8,000 nt of DNA from Actinomycetota bacterium (GTDB lineage: Bacteria > Actinomycetota > Actinomycetes > Nanopelagicales > Nanopelagicaceae). Made by a program: the position numbers and the translations under genes. Location of the stretch: NCBI GenBank assembly GCA_009703165.1, contig WLGP01000034.1:1-8000 (forward strand), in the 5' to 3' direction. The notes beneath the pieces are model-generated. The model was not told the origin of the DNA and did not search any database. It worked only from the letters and a program-made list of their open reading frames with translations. Shown here in pieces: positions 1-6,801 of this stretch (position 1 is the stretch's first letter; each line of letters opens with the position of its first letter).

Positions 1-507
1 GGAATGAAGCAGCGCCTTGGTATTGCAGCAGCGCTCTTGCCAGATCCAAAGATTCTCATTCTTGATGAACCAACAAATGGTCTTGATCCAGAGGGTATTC
101 AAGAGATTCGCGATCTTCTTCGCGGCCTTGCAGATAAGGGAACAACCGTCTTTGTCTCATCTCACCTGCTTTCAGAACTTGAGATCATCAGTGATTACAT
201 CGTGATGCTTCGTAAAGGTGAAGTCGTCTTTGCCGGTCCCATCCAAGAACTCTTTGCGGCACAACAACCATTTATGTTGGTCCGCACCGAAAATAGCGGC
301 GACCTTGAAAAGGTTGTTGCGATCGCAGTTGGCGATGGACATAAGGCACATATCCAATCTGGCGTTGCACATATTGAAGGTCCGGCCGAATGGGCAGGAA
401 CCTTAAATAAGAAGGCCTTTGAGGCGGGCATTGTCCTGACTCAACTCTCGCCACAGATGCCAAACCTTGAAGAGACATTCTTTGAAATGACAGGAGATAA
501 GAAATGA
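1..507 (+). CDS. ABC transporter ATP-binding protein, 5' end cut by window edge
   Basis: This is the nucleotide-binding subunit that powers the permease encoded immediately downstream. The reading frame is open from the first base, so the Walker A half lies outside the window. The 168 visible residues start inside the ABC signature (GMKQRLGIA, expected to follow LSG), then show Walker B (ILILDE, visible residues 18-23), the D-loop (GLD, 27-29) and the switch histidine (H55, in VFVSSH). The C-terminal tail ends in LEETFFEMTG, which resembles the LEdvFlelTG ending of DrrA/BcrA/CcmA-type ATPases of drug and lantibiotic exporters. The stop overlaps the permease start as ATGA (504-507), implying translational coupling. 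The substrate cannot be told from the sequence. The family call is firm; an export role is inferred from the permease type. Confidence 0.95.
   Translation, partial: GMKQRLGIAAALLPDPKILILDEPTNGLDPEGIQEIRDLLRGLADKGTTVFVSSHLLSELEIISDYIVMLRKGEVVFAGPIQELFAAQQPFMLVRTENSGDLEKVVAIAVGDGHKAHIQSGVAHIEGPAEWAGTLNKKAFEAGIVLTQLSPQMPNLEETFFEMTGDKK
492..496 (+). promoter_or_regulatory. Ribosome binding site of the ABC permease
   Basis: AGGAG lies inside the last codons of the ATPase gene, 7 bases before the ATG at 504. It supports that start and shows that translation of the permease can initiate independently as well as by coupling through the ATGA overlap. Confidence 0.75.
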
Positions 508-1295
508 TTCGTGTCATCCGCGCCGAATGGCGCAAGTTACGCCGCCCAACCTTGTTCCTTGGAACAATCGGTGCAGCGCTCTTCTTCACCGGTCTCTTTA
601 CCTCACTCCTCTTTATCTTGATCGATTCACCACGAGGAAACTCAGACCCTGCAAATCCAATCTCGCGCGAGATGCTCGCATCCTTCGGTGGAGCAGTTAT
701 TGGATTTACAAATGTTGGCAATCTTCTCGGCATCATCGCTTACTGCGTCTTTGCCGCACAGACTGCTCAGGAGTACACCTACGGAACGCTGCGCAATCTC
801 TTGGTGCGCCAACCAGGTCGTATGCGTCTTCTGGCCGGAAAACTTATCTCGATGAAGCTATTCGCACTTGTGATGGTTGGTATCTCGGGAATTCTTGCAA
901 TCGCAATCTCTTACATCTTGGCACCAGGTGCCAAAGTTGCGACCGATCTCTGGTTCACATCAGATGGACGGACAGAGATTCTGCAAGCATTTATCAACGT
1001 CTCAATATCGGTTGTTGGCTTTGGAATCGTTGGAATGATCATGGGTCTTCTTCTGCGCTCTCCAATTAGCTCAATATCAATCGGAGTTCTCTGGCTCTTG
1101 ATTATTGAGAACTTGCTTGGCGCTGTGAAGAGTTCAACACTTGAATGGCTTCCAGGTAACCAACTTGCAGTGATTGCCCTTGGTGGAAATGCAGCAGTTT
1201 CATATACGCATGCAATGTCATTAGCTGCTCTCTATATCGGAGTCGGTGCACTGATTGCCTCCGTACTTTTTTCCCGAAGAGATGTAGCCAACTAG
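504..1295 (+). CDS. ABC-2 type transporter permease
   Basis: This is the integral membrane partner of the preceding ATPase, 263 residues, in the cytoplasmic membrane. By hydrophobicity I see six probable membrane segments, at about residues 17-40, 60-85, 114-139, 162-184, 190-208 and 233-256, the usual plan for ABC-2/BcrB-like subunits. The N-terminus (IRAEWRKLRRP) is the basic cytoplasmic lead-in common in this family. The stretch around residues 88-113 (EYTYGTLRNLL, then R and GK) matches the conserved cytoplasmic motif of ABC-2 permeases between the second and third segments. The start is fixed by the ATGA overlap and a good ribosome binding site. It lacks the large extracellular loop and four-segment plan of FtsX, so this is not an FtsEX pair. 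The substrate is unknown; antibiotic, lipid or peptide export are all possible. Confidence 0.9.
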   Translation: MIRVIRAEWRKLRRPTLFLGTIGAALFFTGLFTSLLFILIDSPRGNSDPANPISREMLASFGGAVIGFTNVGNLLGIIAYCVFAAQTAQEYTYGTLRNLLVRQPGRMRLLAGKLISMKLFALVMVGISGILAIAISYILAPGAKVATDLWFTSDGRTEILQAFINVSISVVGFGIVGMIMGLLLRSPISSISIGVLWLLIIENLLGAVKSSTLEWLPGNQLAVIALGGNAAVSYTHAMSLAALYIGVGALIASVLFSRRDVAN

Positions 1296-1303
1296 CGACA
1301 CTC

Positions 1304-1330
1304 AAGGTTTTAACAGGAATTACTAAGGTT
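1304..1330 (+). repeat. Direct repeat AAGGTT, two copies 21 bases apart
   Basis: AAGGTT occurs at 1304-1309 and 1325-1330, a spacing of 21 bases, which is about two turns of B-DNA. This places both copies on the same DNA face and would suit a dimeric regulator. Copies this short can arise by chance, so an operator role is a guess. Confidence 0.25.
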
Positions 1331-1334
1331 CCTG
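1314..1334 (+). terminator. Inverted repeat after the ABC permease, possible weak terminator
   Basis: CAGGAA (1314-1319) and TTCCTG (1329-1334) can form a perfect 6 bp stem with a 9-base loop, 19 bases after the permease stop. It is followed by ATTTAT rather than a run of T, so it is not a canonical intrinsic terminator. It may slow or end the ABC transcript, protect a 3' end, or form part of the leader of the next gene. Confidence 0.35.
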
Positions 1335-1335
1335 A

Positions 1336-1371
1336 TTTATCGTGGACCTCTGAAGTGAGAGGTTTATCGTG
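1336..1371 (+). repeat. Direct repeat TTTATCGTG, two copies, second contains the start codon
   Basis: The 9-base word TTTATCGTG is present at 1336-1344 and again at 1363-1371, 27 bases apart. The second copy ends in the GTG start of the hydrolase gene. The first copy also ends in GTG in the same frame, but reading from it meets TGA at the fourth codon, so it would give only a three-residue peptide. Confidence 0.5.
1343..1366 (+). promoter_or_regulatory. Hairpin covering the ribosome binding site of the NlpC/P60 gene
   Basis: ACCTCT (1346-1351) pairs perfectly with AGAGGT (1358-1363) around a 6-base loop. Two G·U pairs and a U-A pair can extend the stem to 1343-1366. The right arm contains AGAGG (1358-1362), the only Shine-Dalgarno-like sequence before the GTG at 1369, with 6 bases of spacing. 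If the helix forms, it hides the ribosome binding site. Pairing is directly visible; regulation by it is inference. Confidence 0.45.
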
Positions 1372-2574
1372 AAAAATCGTCGCAGTCTTGTTGCTATCGC
1401 CCTGATCTTTGGCCTAGCTCTCTCTGCGACCCCGGCGATTGCAGCAACACCAAAACCGACGCTTGCCCAGATTGAAGCGGCGAAGAAGGCAGAGGCCGCC
1501 AAGAAGGCCGCTGCTGCAACTGCGGCAAAGAAGTTAGCGGCTGCAAATCAAACACTTCGCACACTTACCGCCAAAGCAAATGCCGCACAGGCTCTCTTCG
1601 TTGCAGCAAAGCGCGAATTAGCGGTGGCAACAGCTGCAGCGCAAGAAGCGGCTAAGAAAGCGCAAGAAGCGGCGGCAGAAGTTTCAGCAACACATGCTGT
1701 CATCGGAAAGTTAGCAACAAATGCTTACATCATGGGCGGAAGCTTTTCAGATATTCAACCTCTCTTGAGCGCCGATGGTCCGCAAGAGTTGATGGACCAA
1801 ATCTCACTTTTAGATAATCTCGGCAGCAAGAACGATGTCGCACTCGGTCGCTTTAAGGCTGCCGAAGTTGTAGCGCGCGCTGCAAAGAAGAAGGCTGATG
1901 AAGCAAAGATTGTGCAAGAGACTGCAACTGCCAAGGTTGCTGCTGCAAAGAAAGTTGCAGATGATGCGCGATCTGAACAACAAGAAGAGGTAGATCGCCT
2001 GCAATCTATCCAAGATAAGTTGGCCCGCGAATTAGCAAGTGCTAAACGAGTACGCATCACACTTGAACAGCAGCGCGCTCTTGCGCTCTTGGAAGAGAGT
2101 CAGGCAAATACCGCTGCAAATACTGGCGGACAGAAGAATGTCTGGCCGAACTTAGGATTTAAGGGTCGATCAACAATTCGTTCAACGGAAGCAATGCGCA
2201 CGGCGGCAGTTGCCTTTGCTAAGAAGCAGGTACTTGCACGCAAGCCATACATTTGGGGCAGCGAAGGACCGAACGCATTCGACTGTTCCGGACTTGTTTA
2301 TGCAGCCTATAGATCAGCTGGTTTAGGCTGGCCAAATTGGGATCGCCTCAACTCTTCTCTCTATGCAGGCTATACAAAGCATGTTTCACTCAATGAATTA
2401 GTACCCGGCGATCTCTTGTTCTACTCATATAAGGGAACAATTTCATCTATCCACCACATCACAATCTACGCTGGCGATGGAATGATGTGGGAGGCCAATT
2501 CAAAGGGCCGCGGATTGCTCTATTCAAATATGTATAGCATCAAGGGACTTATGCCATTTGGTGGTCGGGTCTAG
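1369..2574 (+). CDS. Secreted coiled-coil NlpC/P60 peptidoglycan hydrolase (PcsB/RipA type)
   Basis: This 401-residue protein is predicted to be exported and to cut peptide stems of peptidoglycan, as RipA-type D,L-endopeptidases do at septa. Residues 1-26 are a signal peptide (basic MKNRR, hydrophobic core, cleavage probably after AIA). Residues about 32-110 and 160-245 are Ala/Lys/Glu-rich coiled coil, joined by a hinge (YIMGGSFSDIQPLLSADGP, 120-138) like that in PcsB coiled-coil domains. A linker leads to the NlpC/P60 domain at about 275-401. It has Cys306 (DCSGLV), His363 (HITIY) and Glu375, 12 residues after the histidine as in the Cys-His-Glu triad of mycobacterial RipA. Cys306 is the only cysteine. 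The GTG start is supported by AGAGG 6 bases upstream and by the signal peptide beginning there. The coiled coil probably inhibits or localises the enzyme (inference). Confidence 0.92.
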   Translation: MKNRRSLVAIALIFGLALSATPAIAATPKPTLAQIEAAKKAEAAKKAAAATAAKKLAAANQTLRTLTAKANAAQALFVAAKRELAVATAAAQEAAKKAQEAAAEVSATHAVIGKLATNAYIMGGSFSDIQPLLSADGPQELMDQISLLDNLGSKNDVALGRFKAAEVVARAAKKKADEAKIVQETATAKVAAAKKVADDARSEQQEEVDRLQSIQDKLARELASAKRVRITLEQQRALALLEESQANTAANTGGQKNVWPNLGFKGRSTIRSTEAMRTAAVAFAKKQVLARKPYIWGSEGPNAFDCSGLVYAAYRSAGLGWPNWDRLNSSLYAGYTKHVSLNELVPGDLLFYSYKGTISSIHHITIYAGDGMMWEANSKGRGLLYSNMYSIKGLMPFGGRV

Positions 2575-2584
2575 CATTAGGCCC

Positions 2585-3547
2585 ATGACTCGCGCACTTG
2601 TAGATATTCGCTCTGCAGTTCGCCCCTATCTTGAAAAGTTAAGTGCCGGAGATTCTCTCCTTGTCGCAGTCTCAGGCGGCGCCGATTCCCTAGCGCTAGC
2701 TGCTGCAGTGATTGCAGAGTCTAAAGATCTATTGCTGCGACCAATTGCTGTCACCATCGATCACGAATTACAAGATGGTTCGGCGGCGCAGGCAGCCCGA
2801 GTGGTAGAGCAACTCACCTCACTTGGGTATGCCGATGTGATCTCGCGAAAAGTTAGCGTTGATCAAAGTTTAGGTCTTGAATCTGGTGCACGCGATGCTC
2901 GCTACGGCGCACTGCATGAGATTGCAACTGAAGTGAACGCATCTCAGATCTATCTTGGACATACACGTGATGATCAGGCAGAGACAGTTTTATTAGGACT
3001 TGCACGTGGTTCGGGCGCGCGATCACTTTCTGGAATGGCTGCGGTAAACGGAAAAATTATTCGCCCGCTACTTAACCTGACTCGCGAATTAACTGAACAA
3101 GTCTGTAGAGATTTAAATATTGAAATCTGGAACGATCCACATAATCTCAATCAAGAATTTTCACGAGTGCGAGTGCGCACTCGCGTTCTTCCAGTAATGG
3201 AGGAAGAGATGGGTCCAGGAATTTCGCAGGCGCTGGCTCGTACCGCAGCTCTCTTGCGCGATGATGCCGATGCCCTGGACCAATTGGCTGAGCAGGCAGC
3301 CGGCGGCCTCAACCTCTCCGATCTCGAGATCGATTACCTCTTATTACTGCCCAAGGCGGTACGCACCCGAGTCCTGCGCAAGGCGATCTACGCTCAGGGA
3401 GCACCCGGTGGGGCGATTACAGCAGATCATGTGAGCGCAGTTGAGGCGTTAATCACCTCTTGGCACGGTCAAGGCGAGGTCAGCCTTCCAGGCGGTGTGA
3501 AGGTTGCTCGAATTTCGGGCAGACTTTCGCTCTACGCCCGCAGCTAG
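2585..3547 (+). CDS. tilS: tRNA(Ile)-lysidine synthetase TilS
   Basis: TilS attaches lysine to C34 of the CAU-anticodon tRNA-Ile with ATP, so that it reads AUA codons and is charged with isoleucine; it is cytoplasmic and normally essential. From ATG 2585 the protein has 320 residues, the short form usual in actinobacteria. It shows the N-type ATP pyrophosphatase loop SGGADS (30-35), a conserved GHTRDDQAET block (125-134), RPLL (160-163) and a downstream NDPHN...RVRVR block (183-198). The C-terminal part is a helical region of roughly 100 residues. In-frame TTG 2558 and GTG 2561 overlap the hydrolase gene and would add eight or nine residues; AGGGA at 2543-2547 could serve them. I prefer ATG 2585 because it fits family N-termini, although its own ribosome binding site is poor (TTAGG only 2 bases away). 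Confidence 0.95.
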   Translation: MTRALVDIRSAVRPYLEKLSAGDSLLVAVSGGADSLALAAAVIAESKDLLLRPIAVTIDHELQDGSAAQAARVVEQLTSLGYADVISRKVSVDQSLGLESGARDARYGALHEIATEVNASQIYLGHTRDDQAETVLLGLARGSGARSLSGMAAVNGKIIRPLLNLTRELTEQVCRDLNIEIWNDPHNLNQEFSRVRVRTRVLPVMEEEMGPGISQALARTAALLRDDADALDQLAEQAAGGLNLSDLEIDYLLLLPKAVRTRVLRKAIYAQGAPGGAITADHVSAVEALITSWHGQGEVSLPGGVKVARISGRLSLYARS

Positions 3548-3560
3548 CCTGATCGCTAGC
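3543..3560 (+). other. Inverted repeat at the tilS stop codon
   Basis: GCTAGC (3543-3548), which includes the tilS TAG stop, is repeated at 3555-3560. As GCTAGC is its own reverse complement, the two copies can form a 6 bp stem with the loop CTGATC. No T-run follows, so a terminator is unlikely. It might modulate readthrough or RNA stability between tilS and hpt. Confidence 0.35.
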
Positions 3561-3570
3561 GCCACTTTCG

Positions 3571-3576
3571 AAGGAG
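3571..3576 (+). promoter_or_regulatory. Ribosome binding site of hpt
   Basis: AAGGAG lies 9 bases before the GTG at 3586. It is among the strongest Shine-Dalgarno matches in the window and fixes the GTG start. No convincing promoter is visible in the 38-base gap, so hpt is probably read from upstream. Confidence 0.85.
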
Positions 3577-3585
3577 AGCCACCCG

Positions 3586-4137
3586 GTGGATCTACAAGCA
3601 GTCGGTACCGATGTCGAACGCGTCATTGCAACACAAGAAGAGATTGCCGCAAAAGTTGCAGAGTTAGCAGCGCGCGTTGATAAAGATTATGAAGGTAAAG
3701 ATCTTCTTCTCATCGGTGTGCTTAAAGGTGCAGTAATGGCGATGGCAGATCTCACTCGATCAATGCAGCGCCACATCGAAATGGATTGGATGGCTGTCTC
3801 CTCATACGGTTCAGGAACAAAATCCAGCGGAGTCGTTCGCATCCTTAAGGATTTAGATCGCGATATCACCGGTCGTAACATTTTGATCGTTGAAGATATT
3901 GTCGATTCAGGTCTGACACTTTCTTGGCTCCGTGCAAACCTCCTTTCACGCGGTGCTGGATCAGTTGAGATCCTCACAATTTTGCGTAAGCCAGAGGCGG
4001 CAAAGGTTGAAGTTGATGTGAAGTATGTCGGCTTTGATATTCCTAAAGATTTCGTCGTTGGATACGGTCTTGATTTTGATGAGAAGTATCGCAACCTCGA
4101 CTTTATCGGTGTGCTCTCAAAGCACATGTACGAATAA
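3586..4137 (+). CDS. hpt: Hypoxanthine phosphoribosyltransferase
   Basis: This purine salvage enzyme joins hypoxanthine or guanine to PRPP, giving IMP or GMP plus pyrophosphate, in the cytoplasm. The 183 residues match the usual 175-200. Visible family features are the PPi-binding loop LKGA (46-49), the flexible-loop sequence SSYGSGTKSSG (72-82), and the PRPP motif ILIVEDIVDSG (99-109) with the acidic pair Glu103-Asp104 and catalytic-base Asp107. The C-terminal purine and metal region VGFDIPKDFVVGYGLDFDEKYR spans 148-169. The GTG start is backed by AAGGAG 9 bases upstream. It lies between tilS and ftsH, the order known in many actinobacteria and some Firmicutes. Supplying guanine nucleotides to FolE downstream is a plausible but untested link. 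Confidence 0.97.
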   Translation: MDLQAVGTDVERVIATQEEIAAKVAELAARVDKDYEGKDLLLIGVLKGAVMAMADLTRSMQRHIEMDWMAVSSYGSGTKSSGVVRILKDLDRDITGRNILIVEDIVDSGLTLSWLRANLLSRGAGSVEILTILRKPEAAKVEVDVKYVGFDIPKDFVVGYGLDFDEKYRNLDFIGVLSKHMYE

Positions 4138-4155
4138 GAATCGAGTAGCTACTTG

Positions 4156-6189
4156 ATGAAGAAGAAGCCGGCTGAGAAGAAGAAGGCGCCTACAACCCCA
4201 CAAGCTCCACAGTCGCGGTTGAAGCGTTGGATCAGAGGACCACTTTTCTGGATCATCGTTGCAATCTTTGGTGTTTCAATCTTTGGTCAGATCTCTGGTG
4301 CCGGAAATCGTTACGAGCCGATTAAGACTTCTCAAGCTTTGGATGCAATTACAAAATCCGACGTTGACTCTGCAGTTCTTGTAGATAACTCACAGAAGAT
4401 TCGCCTCGTCCTGAAATCAGGAAAGTTAATCAATGGCGCATCAAAGGTAGAGGCTTCATATATTGCCCGCCAAGAGCCAACTCTGGTTGATGCGTTGACT
4501 GGCAACCCACCTCCAAAGGGTTGGAGCGTTGATGTTGCAAAGCAATCACTATTGGTGAGCTTCCTCTTCTCCTTCTTCCCATTCTTACTTATCGGACTTC
4601 TCTTCTTCTTCCTGATGAGCCAGGCGCAAGGTGGCAACAAGGTCTTCTCCTTCGGAAAATCTCGCGCCAAATTGCAGAATAACGATGTTCCACAAAATAC
4701 CTTTGCCGATGTTGCAGGAGCCGATGAGGCGATCGCAGAACTTGAAGAGATTAAAGATTTCTTGGCAAACCCAGCAAAGTACGCACTCCTTGGTGCAAAG
4801 ATTCCAAAGGGCGTTCTTCTCTACGGCCCTCCAGGAACAGGAAAGACCCTTCTTGCTCGCGCAGTTGCAGGTGAGGCAAAGGTTCCTTTCTATTCAATTT
4901 CAGGATCAGACTTCGTTGAAATGTTCGTCGGCGTTGGCGCATCTCGCGTCCGTGATCTCTTTGCTCAAGCAAAGGCACATGCACCAGCGATCGTCTTCGT
5001 TGATGAAATCGATGCAGTCGGTCGCCAGCGCGGTGCCGGAATGGGTGGCGGTCACGATGAACGTGAACAGACACTCAACCAATTACTCGTTGAGATGGAT
5101 GGCTTTGAAGGCGATAGCCAAGTTATCTTGATCGCAGCAACTAACCGCCCTGATGTTCTAGATCCGGCGCTCTTGCGTCCAGGACGATTTGATCGTCAGA
5201 TTCCTGTCGATCGCCCAGACCTTAAGGGTCGCGAAGATATCTTGAAGGTGCATGCAAAGAACAAGCCGATTTCAGATGATGTTGATCTGAAGAACTTTGC
5301 TCGTCGCACACCTGGATTTACCGGCGCCGATCTTGCAAATGTATTGAACGAGGCGGCGCTACTTACCGCGCGCGAGGGCGAGAAAGTCATTACAGATCAC
5401 CACCTTGATGAGGCTATTGATCGCGTGATGGCAGGTCCACAACGTAAATCACGTTTGATGTCAGAGGAAGAGCGTCGCGTTACCGCCTATCACGAAGCAG
5501 GTCACGCACTTGTTGCGCGTGCACTTCCACATACAGATCCTGTACATAAAATTACAATCATGCCGCGCGGTCGTGCACTTGGTTACACAATGGTCTTGCC
5601 AGATGATGATAAGTACTCAACAACTCGTAATCAACTGCTCGATCAATTGGCTTATTCATTGGGTGGCCGCGCTGCAGAAGAGCTGATCTTCCACGATCCA
5701 TCAACGGGTGCCTCAAATGATATTGAAAAGGCGACAGCACTTGCCCGCGCCATGGTGACTCAATACGGAATGACTGAGGCAATCGGTGCGATCAAACTTG
5801 GTAGCGATTCATCTGCACCATTTATGGGGCGCGACTATGGCCATCAGCGTGATTACTCAGAGAACGTCGCCGCAGTTGTCGATGGTGAGATTCGCTCACT
5901 GATTGAAAATGCACATCAGGAAGCTTTCGACATTTTGGTTGCAAACCGTTCAATCCTTGATGCGATGGTTCTTGAATTGCTCGAGCGTGAGACTCTCAAT
6001 AAGGAAGAGATCGAAGTGATCTTTGCAAAGGTCTCATCATGGCCGCGCCGTCCAGCATGGACCGGCTCAGTTCACCGCATTCCAAGTTCGCAACCGCCCG
6101 TAGATATTCCAGAGAAGAAGGTTGTTGAAGCAACTCCTGTTGCGCCAAAGCGTGCAGTACGTAAGAAGAAGGCGCCTGCAAGTGAGTGA
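4156..6189 (+). CDS. ftsH: ATP-dependent zinc metalloprotease FtsH
   Basis: FtsH is a membrane-anchored hexameric AAA+ protease that extracts and degrades membrane and short-lived cytoplasmic proteins. From ATG 4156 there are 677 residues: a Lys-rich tail (2-10), TM1 (about 29-46), an extracytoplasmic domain of about 80 residues, TM2 (about 131-155), then the AAA+ domain. That domain has Walker A GPPGTGKT (224-231), the pore motif FVG (257-259), Walker B VFVDEID (280-286) and the second region of homology with its arginines (about 328-348). The protease domain has HEAGH (446-450), with Asp522 in SNDIEKAT as likely third zinc ligand. The C-terminus is basic and Pro/Ala-rich. TTG 4153 is directly in front and would add one Met; neither has a good ribosome binding site, and coupling to hpt, 18 bases upstream, is likely. 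Confidence 0.97.
   Translation: MKKKPAEKKKAPTTPQAPQSRLKRWIRGPLFWIIVAIFGVSIFGQISGAGNRYEPIKTSQALDAITKSDVDSAVLVDNSQKIRLVLKSGKLINGASKVEASYIARQEPTLVDALTGNPPPKGWSVDVAKQSLLVSFLFSFFPFLLIGLLFFFLMSQAQGGNKVFSFGKSRAKLQNNDVPQNTFADVAGADEAIAELEEIKDFLANPAKYALLGAKIPKGVLLYGPPGTGKTLLARAVAGEAKVPFYSISGSDFVEMFVGVGASRVRDLFAQAKAHAPAIVFVDEIDAVGRQRGAGMGGGHDEREQTLNQLLVEMDGFEGDSQVILIAATNRPDVLDPALLRPGRFDRQIPVDRPDLKGREDILKVHAKNKPISDDVDLKNFARRTPGFTGADLANVLNEAALLTAREGEKVITDHHLDEAIDRVMAGPQRKSRLMSEEERRVTAYHEAGHALVARALPHTDPVHKITIMPRGRALGYTMVLPDDDKYSTTRNQLLDQLAYSLGGRAAEELIFHDPSTGASNDIEKATALARAMVTQYGMTEAIGAIKLGSDSSAPFMGRDYGHQRDYSENVAAVVDGEIRSLIENAHQEAFDILVANRSILDAMVLELLERETLNKEEIEVIFAKVSSWPRRPAWTGSVHRIPSSQPPVDIPEKKVVEATPVAPKRAVRKKKAPASE
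4177..4191 (+). repeat. 15-base direct repeat in ftsH, copy 1 (N-terminal Lys-rich tail)
   Basis: AAGAAGAAGGCGCCT here encodes Lys-Lys-Lys-Ala-Pro near the N-terminus of FtsH. An identical 15-base copy in the same frame is at 6163-6177, near the C-terminus. Confidence 0.8.
6163..6177 (+). repeat. 15-base direct repeat in ftsH, copy 2, containing the folE ribosome binding site
   Basis: This copy is identical to 4177-4191 and again encodes Lys-Lys-Lys-Ala-Pro, three codons before the FtsH stop. Its GAAGG core (6168-6172) is 9 bases before the folE GTG start at 6182, so the same bases encode the FtsH tail and serve as the folE Shine-Dalgarno. Confidence 0.8.
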
Positions 6190-6793
6190 TATCTCTCCAG
6201 TATCTTCTGGCCCCGACGATGGTCGCGCACTGCGCCCATACGATCAGGTGCGCGCAGAGAATGCGGTCCGTGAACTTCTTATTGCAATTGGTGAAGATCC
6301 AGATCGCGAAGGGCTGAAGGAGACTCCAGCACGCGTTGCTCGCGCCTATAAAGAGAACTTTGGTGGGCTCTGGCAATCACCTGAAGATGTACTGACCACA
6401 ACGTTTGATATCGGCCACGAAGAGCTTGTCATCATTCGCGATATTGAAGTCTTTTCACAGTGCGAGCACCACTTAACTCCTTTTCACGGCGTTGCCCACG
6501 TTGGATATATCCCGCGCGGCAAAATCACCGGGCTTTCAAAAGTTGCCCGCCTAGTCGATCTCTATGCCAAGCGCCCACAAGTGCAAGAGCGTCTGACAAC
6601 ACAGATTGCCGATGCGATGGTGAAGATTCTTAATCCACTTGGTGTGATTGTGATCATCGATTGTGAACACCTATGTATGTCGATGCGCGGTGTGAAGAAG
6701 TCACAGGCGCGAACCACAACGAGTGCGGTGCGTGGAGCCTTGCGCGATGCGACAACTCGCGCCGAAGCAATAAGCCTGATTACGAATCGCTAG
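6182..6793 (+). CDS. folE: GTP cyclohydrolase I, first step of folate synthesis
   Basis: FolE converts GTP and water to 7,8-dihydroneopterin triphosphate and formate. From GTG 6182 it has 203 residues, close to the usual bacterial length. Family features in order are [11 protein letters not shown] (42-52), [13 protein letters not shown] (91-103), and [13 protein letters not shown] (159-171) followed by [14 protein letters not shown]. The zinc ligands are Cys94, His97 and Cys165; the 71-residue spacing of the cysteines equals Cys110-Cys181 of E. coli FolE. His96 and His163 fit the catalytic histidines. The frame stays open upstream to 6122, but that part is ftsH coding sequence and gives a basic, non-homologous extension. 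GTG 6182 has GAAGG 9 bases before it and overlaps the ftsH end by 8 bases, indicating coupled translation. Confidence 0.96.
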   Translation: MSDISPVSSGPDDGRALRPYDQVRAENAVRELLIAIGEDPDREGLKETPARVARAYKENFGGLWQSPEDVLTTTFDIGHEELVIIRDIEVFSQCEHHLTPFHGVAHVGYIPRGKITGLSKVARLVDLYAKRPQVQERLTTQIADAMVKILNPLGVIVIIDCEHLCMSMRGVKKSQARTTTSAVRGALRDATTRAEAISLITNR

Positions 6794-6801
6794 GTTTTTC
6801 T

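Noticed and set aside
272..736. A 154-residue open frame on the minus strand across the ABC genes.
   Set aside because: It is antisense to two clear ABC genes, shows no recognisable domain, and is explained by codon bias of the + strand.
1310..1339. A sigma-70 type promoter for the hydrolase gene, TTAACA (1310-1315) with GATTTA (1334-1339) 18 bases away.
   Set aside because: The -35 is fair but the -10 matches TATAAT at only two positions, so it is too weak to list.
1296..1368. A ydaO/c-di-AMP riboswitch before the NlpC/P60 gene, as known in other actinobacteria.
   Set aside because: The gap has only 73 bases, too short for that fold, and I could not match its conserved core; the stems seen are simple hairpins.
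1440..2100. Repetitive GCAAAGAAG-like sequence that could be taken for a DNA repeat array.
   Set aside because: It is Ala/Lys codon repetition in the coiled coil of the hydrolase, with no regular unit length.
3687..4127. A 146-residue open frame on the minus strand within hpt.
   Set aside because: It is fully covered by a well-supported enzyme gene and its Ser/Arg-rich composition is typical of a shadow frame.
4631..5131. A 166-residue + strand frame inside ftsH.
   Set aside because: It lies out of frame across the highly conserved AAA+ core and has no family features.
6122..6181. A 20-residue N-terminal extension of folE.
   Set aside because: It is the ftsH tail read in another frame; GTG 6182 has the right ribosome binding site spacing and FolE length.
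6673..6801. A 43-residue N-terminal extension of folP.
   Set aside because: It lies mostly over the conserved folE C-terminal coding sequence and has no similarity to dihydropteroate synthase; ATG 6802 gives the normal start of the core.
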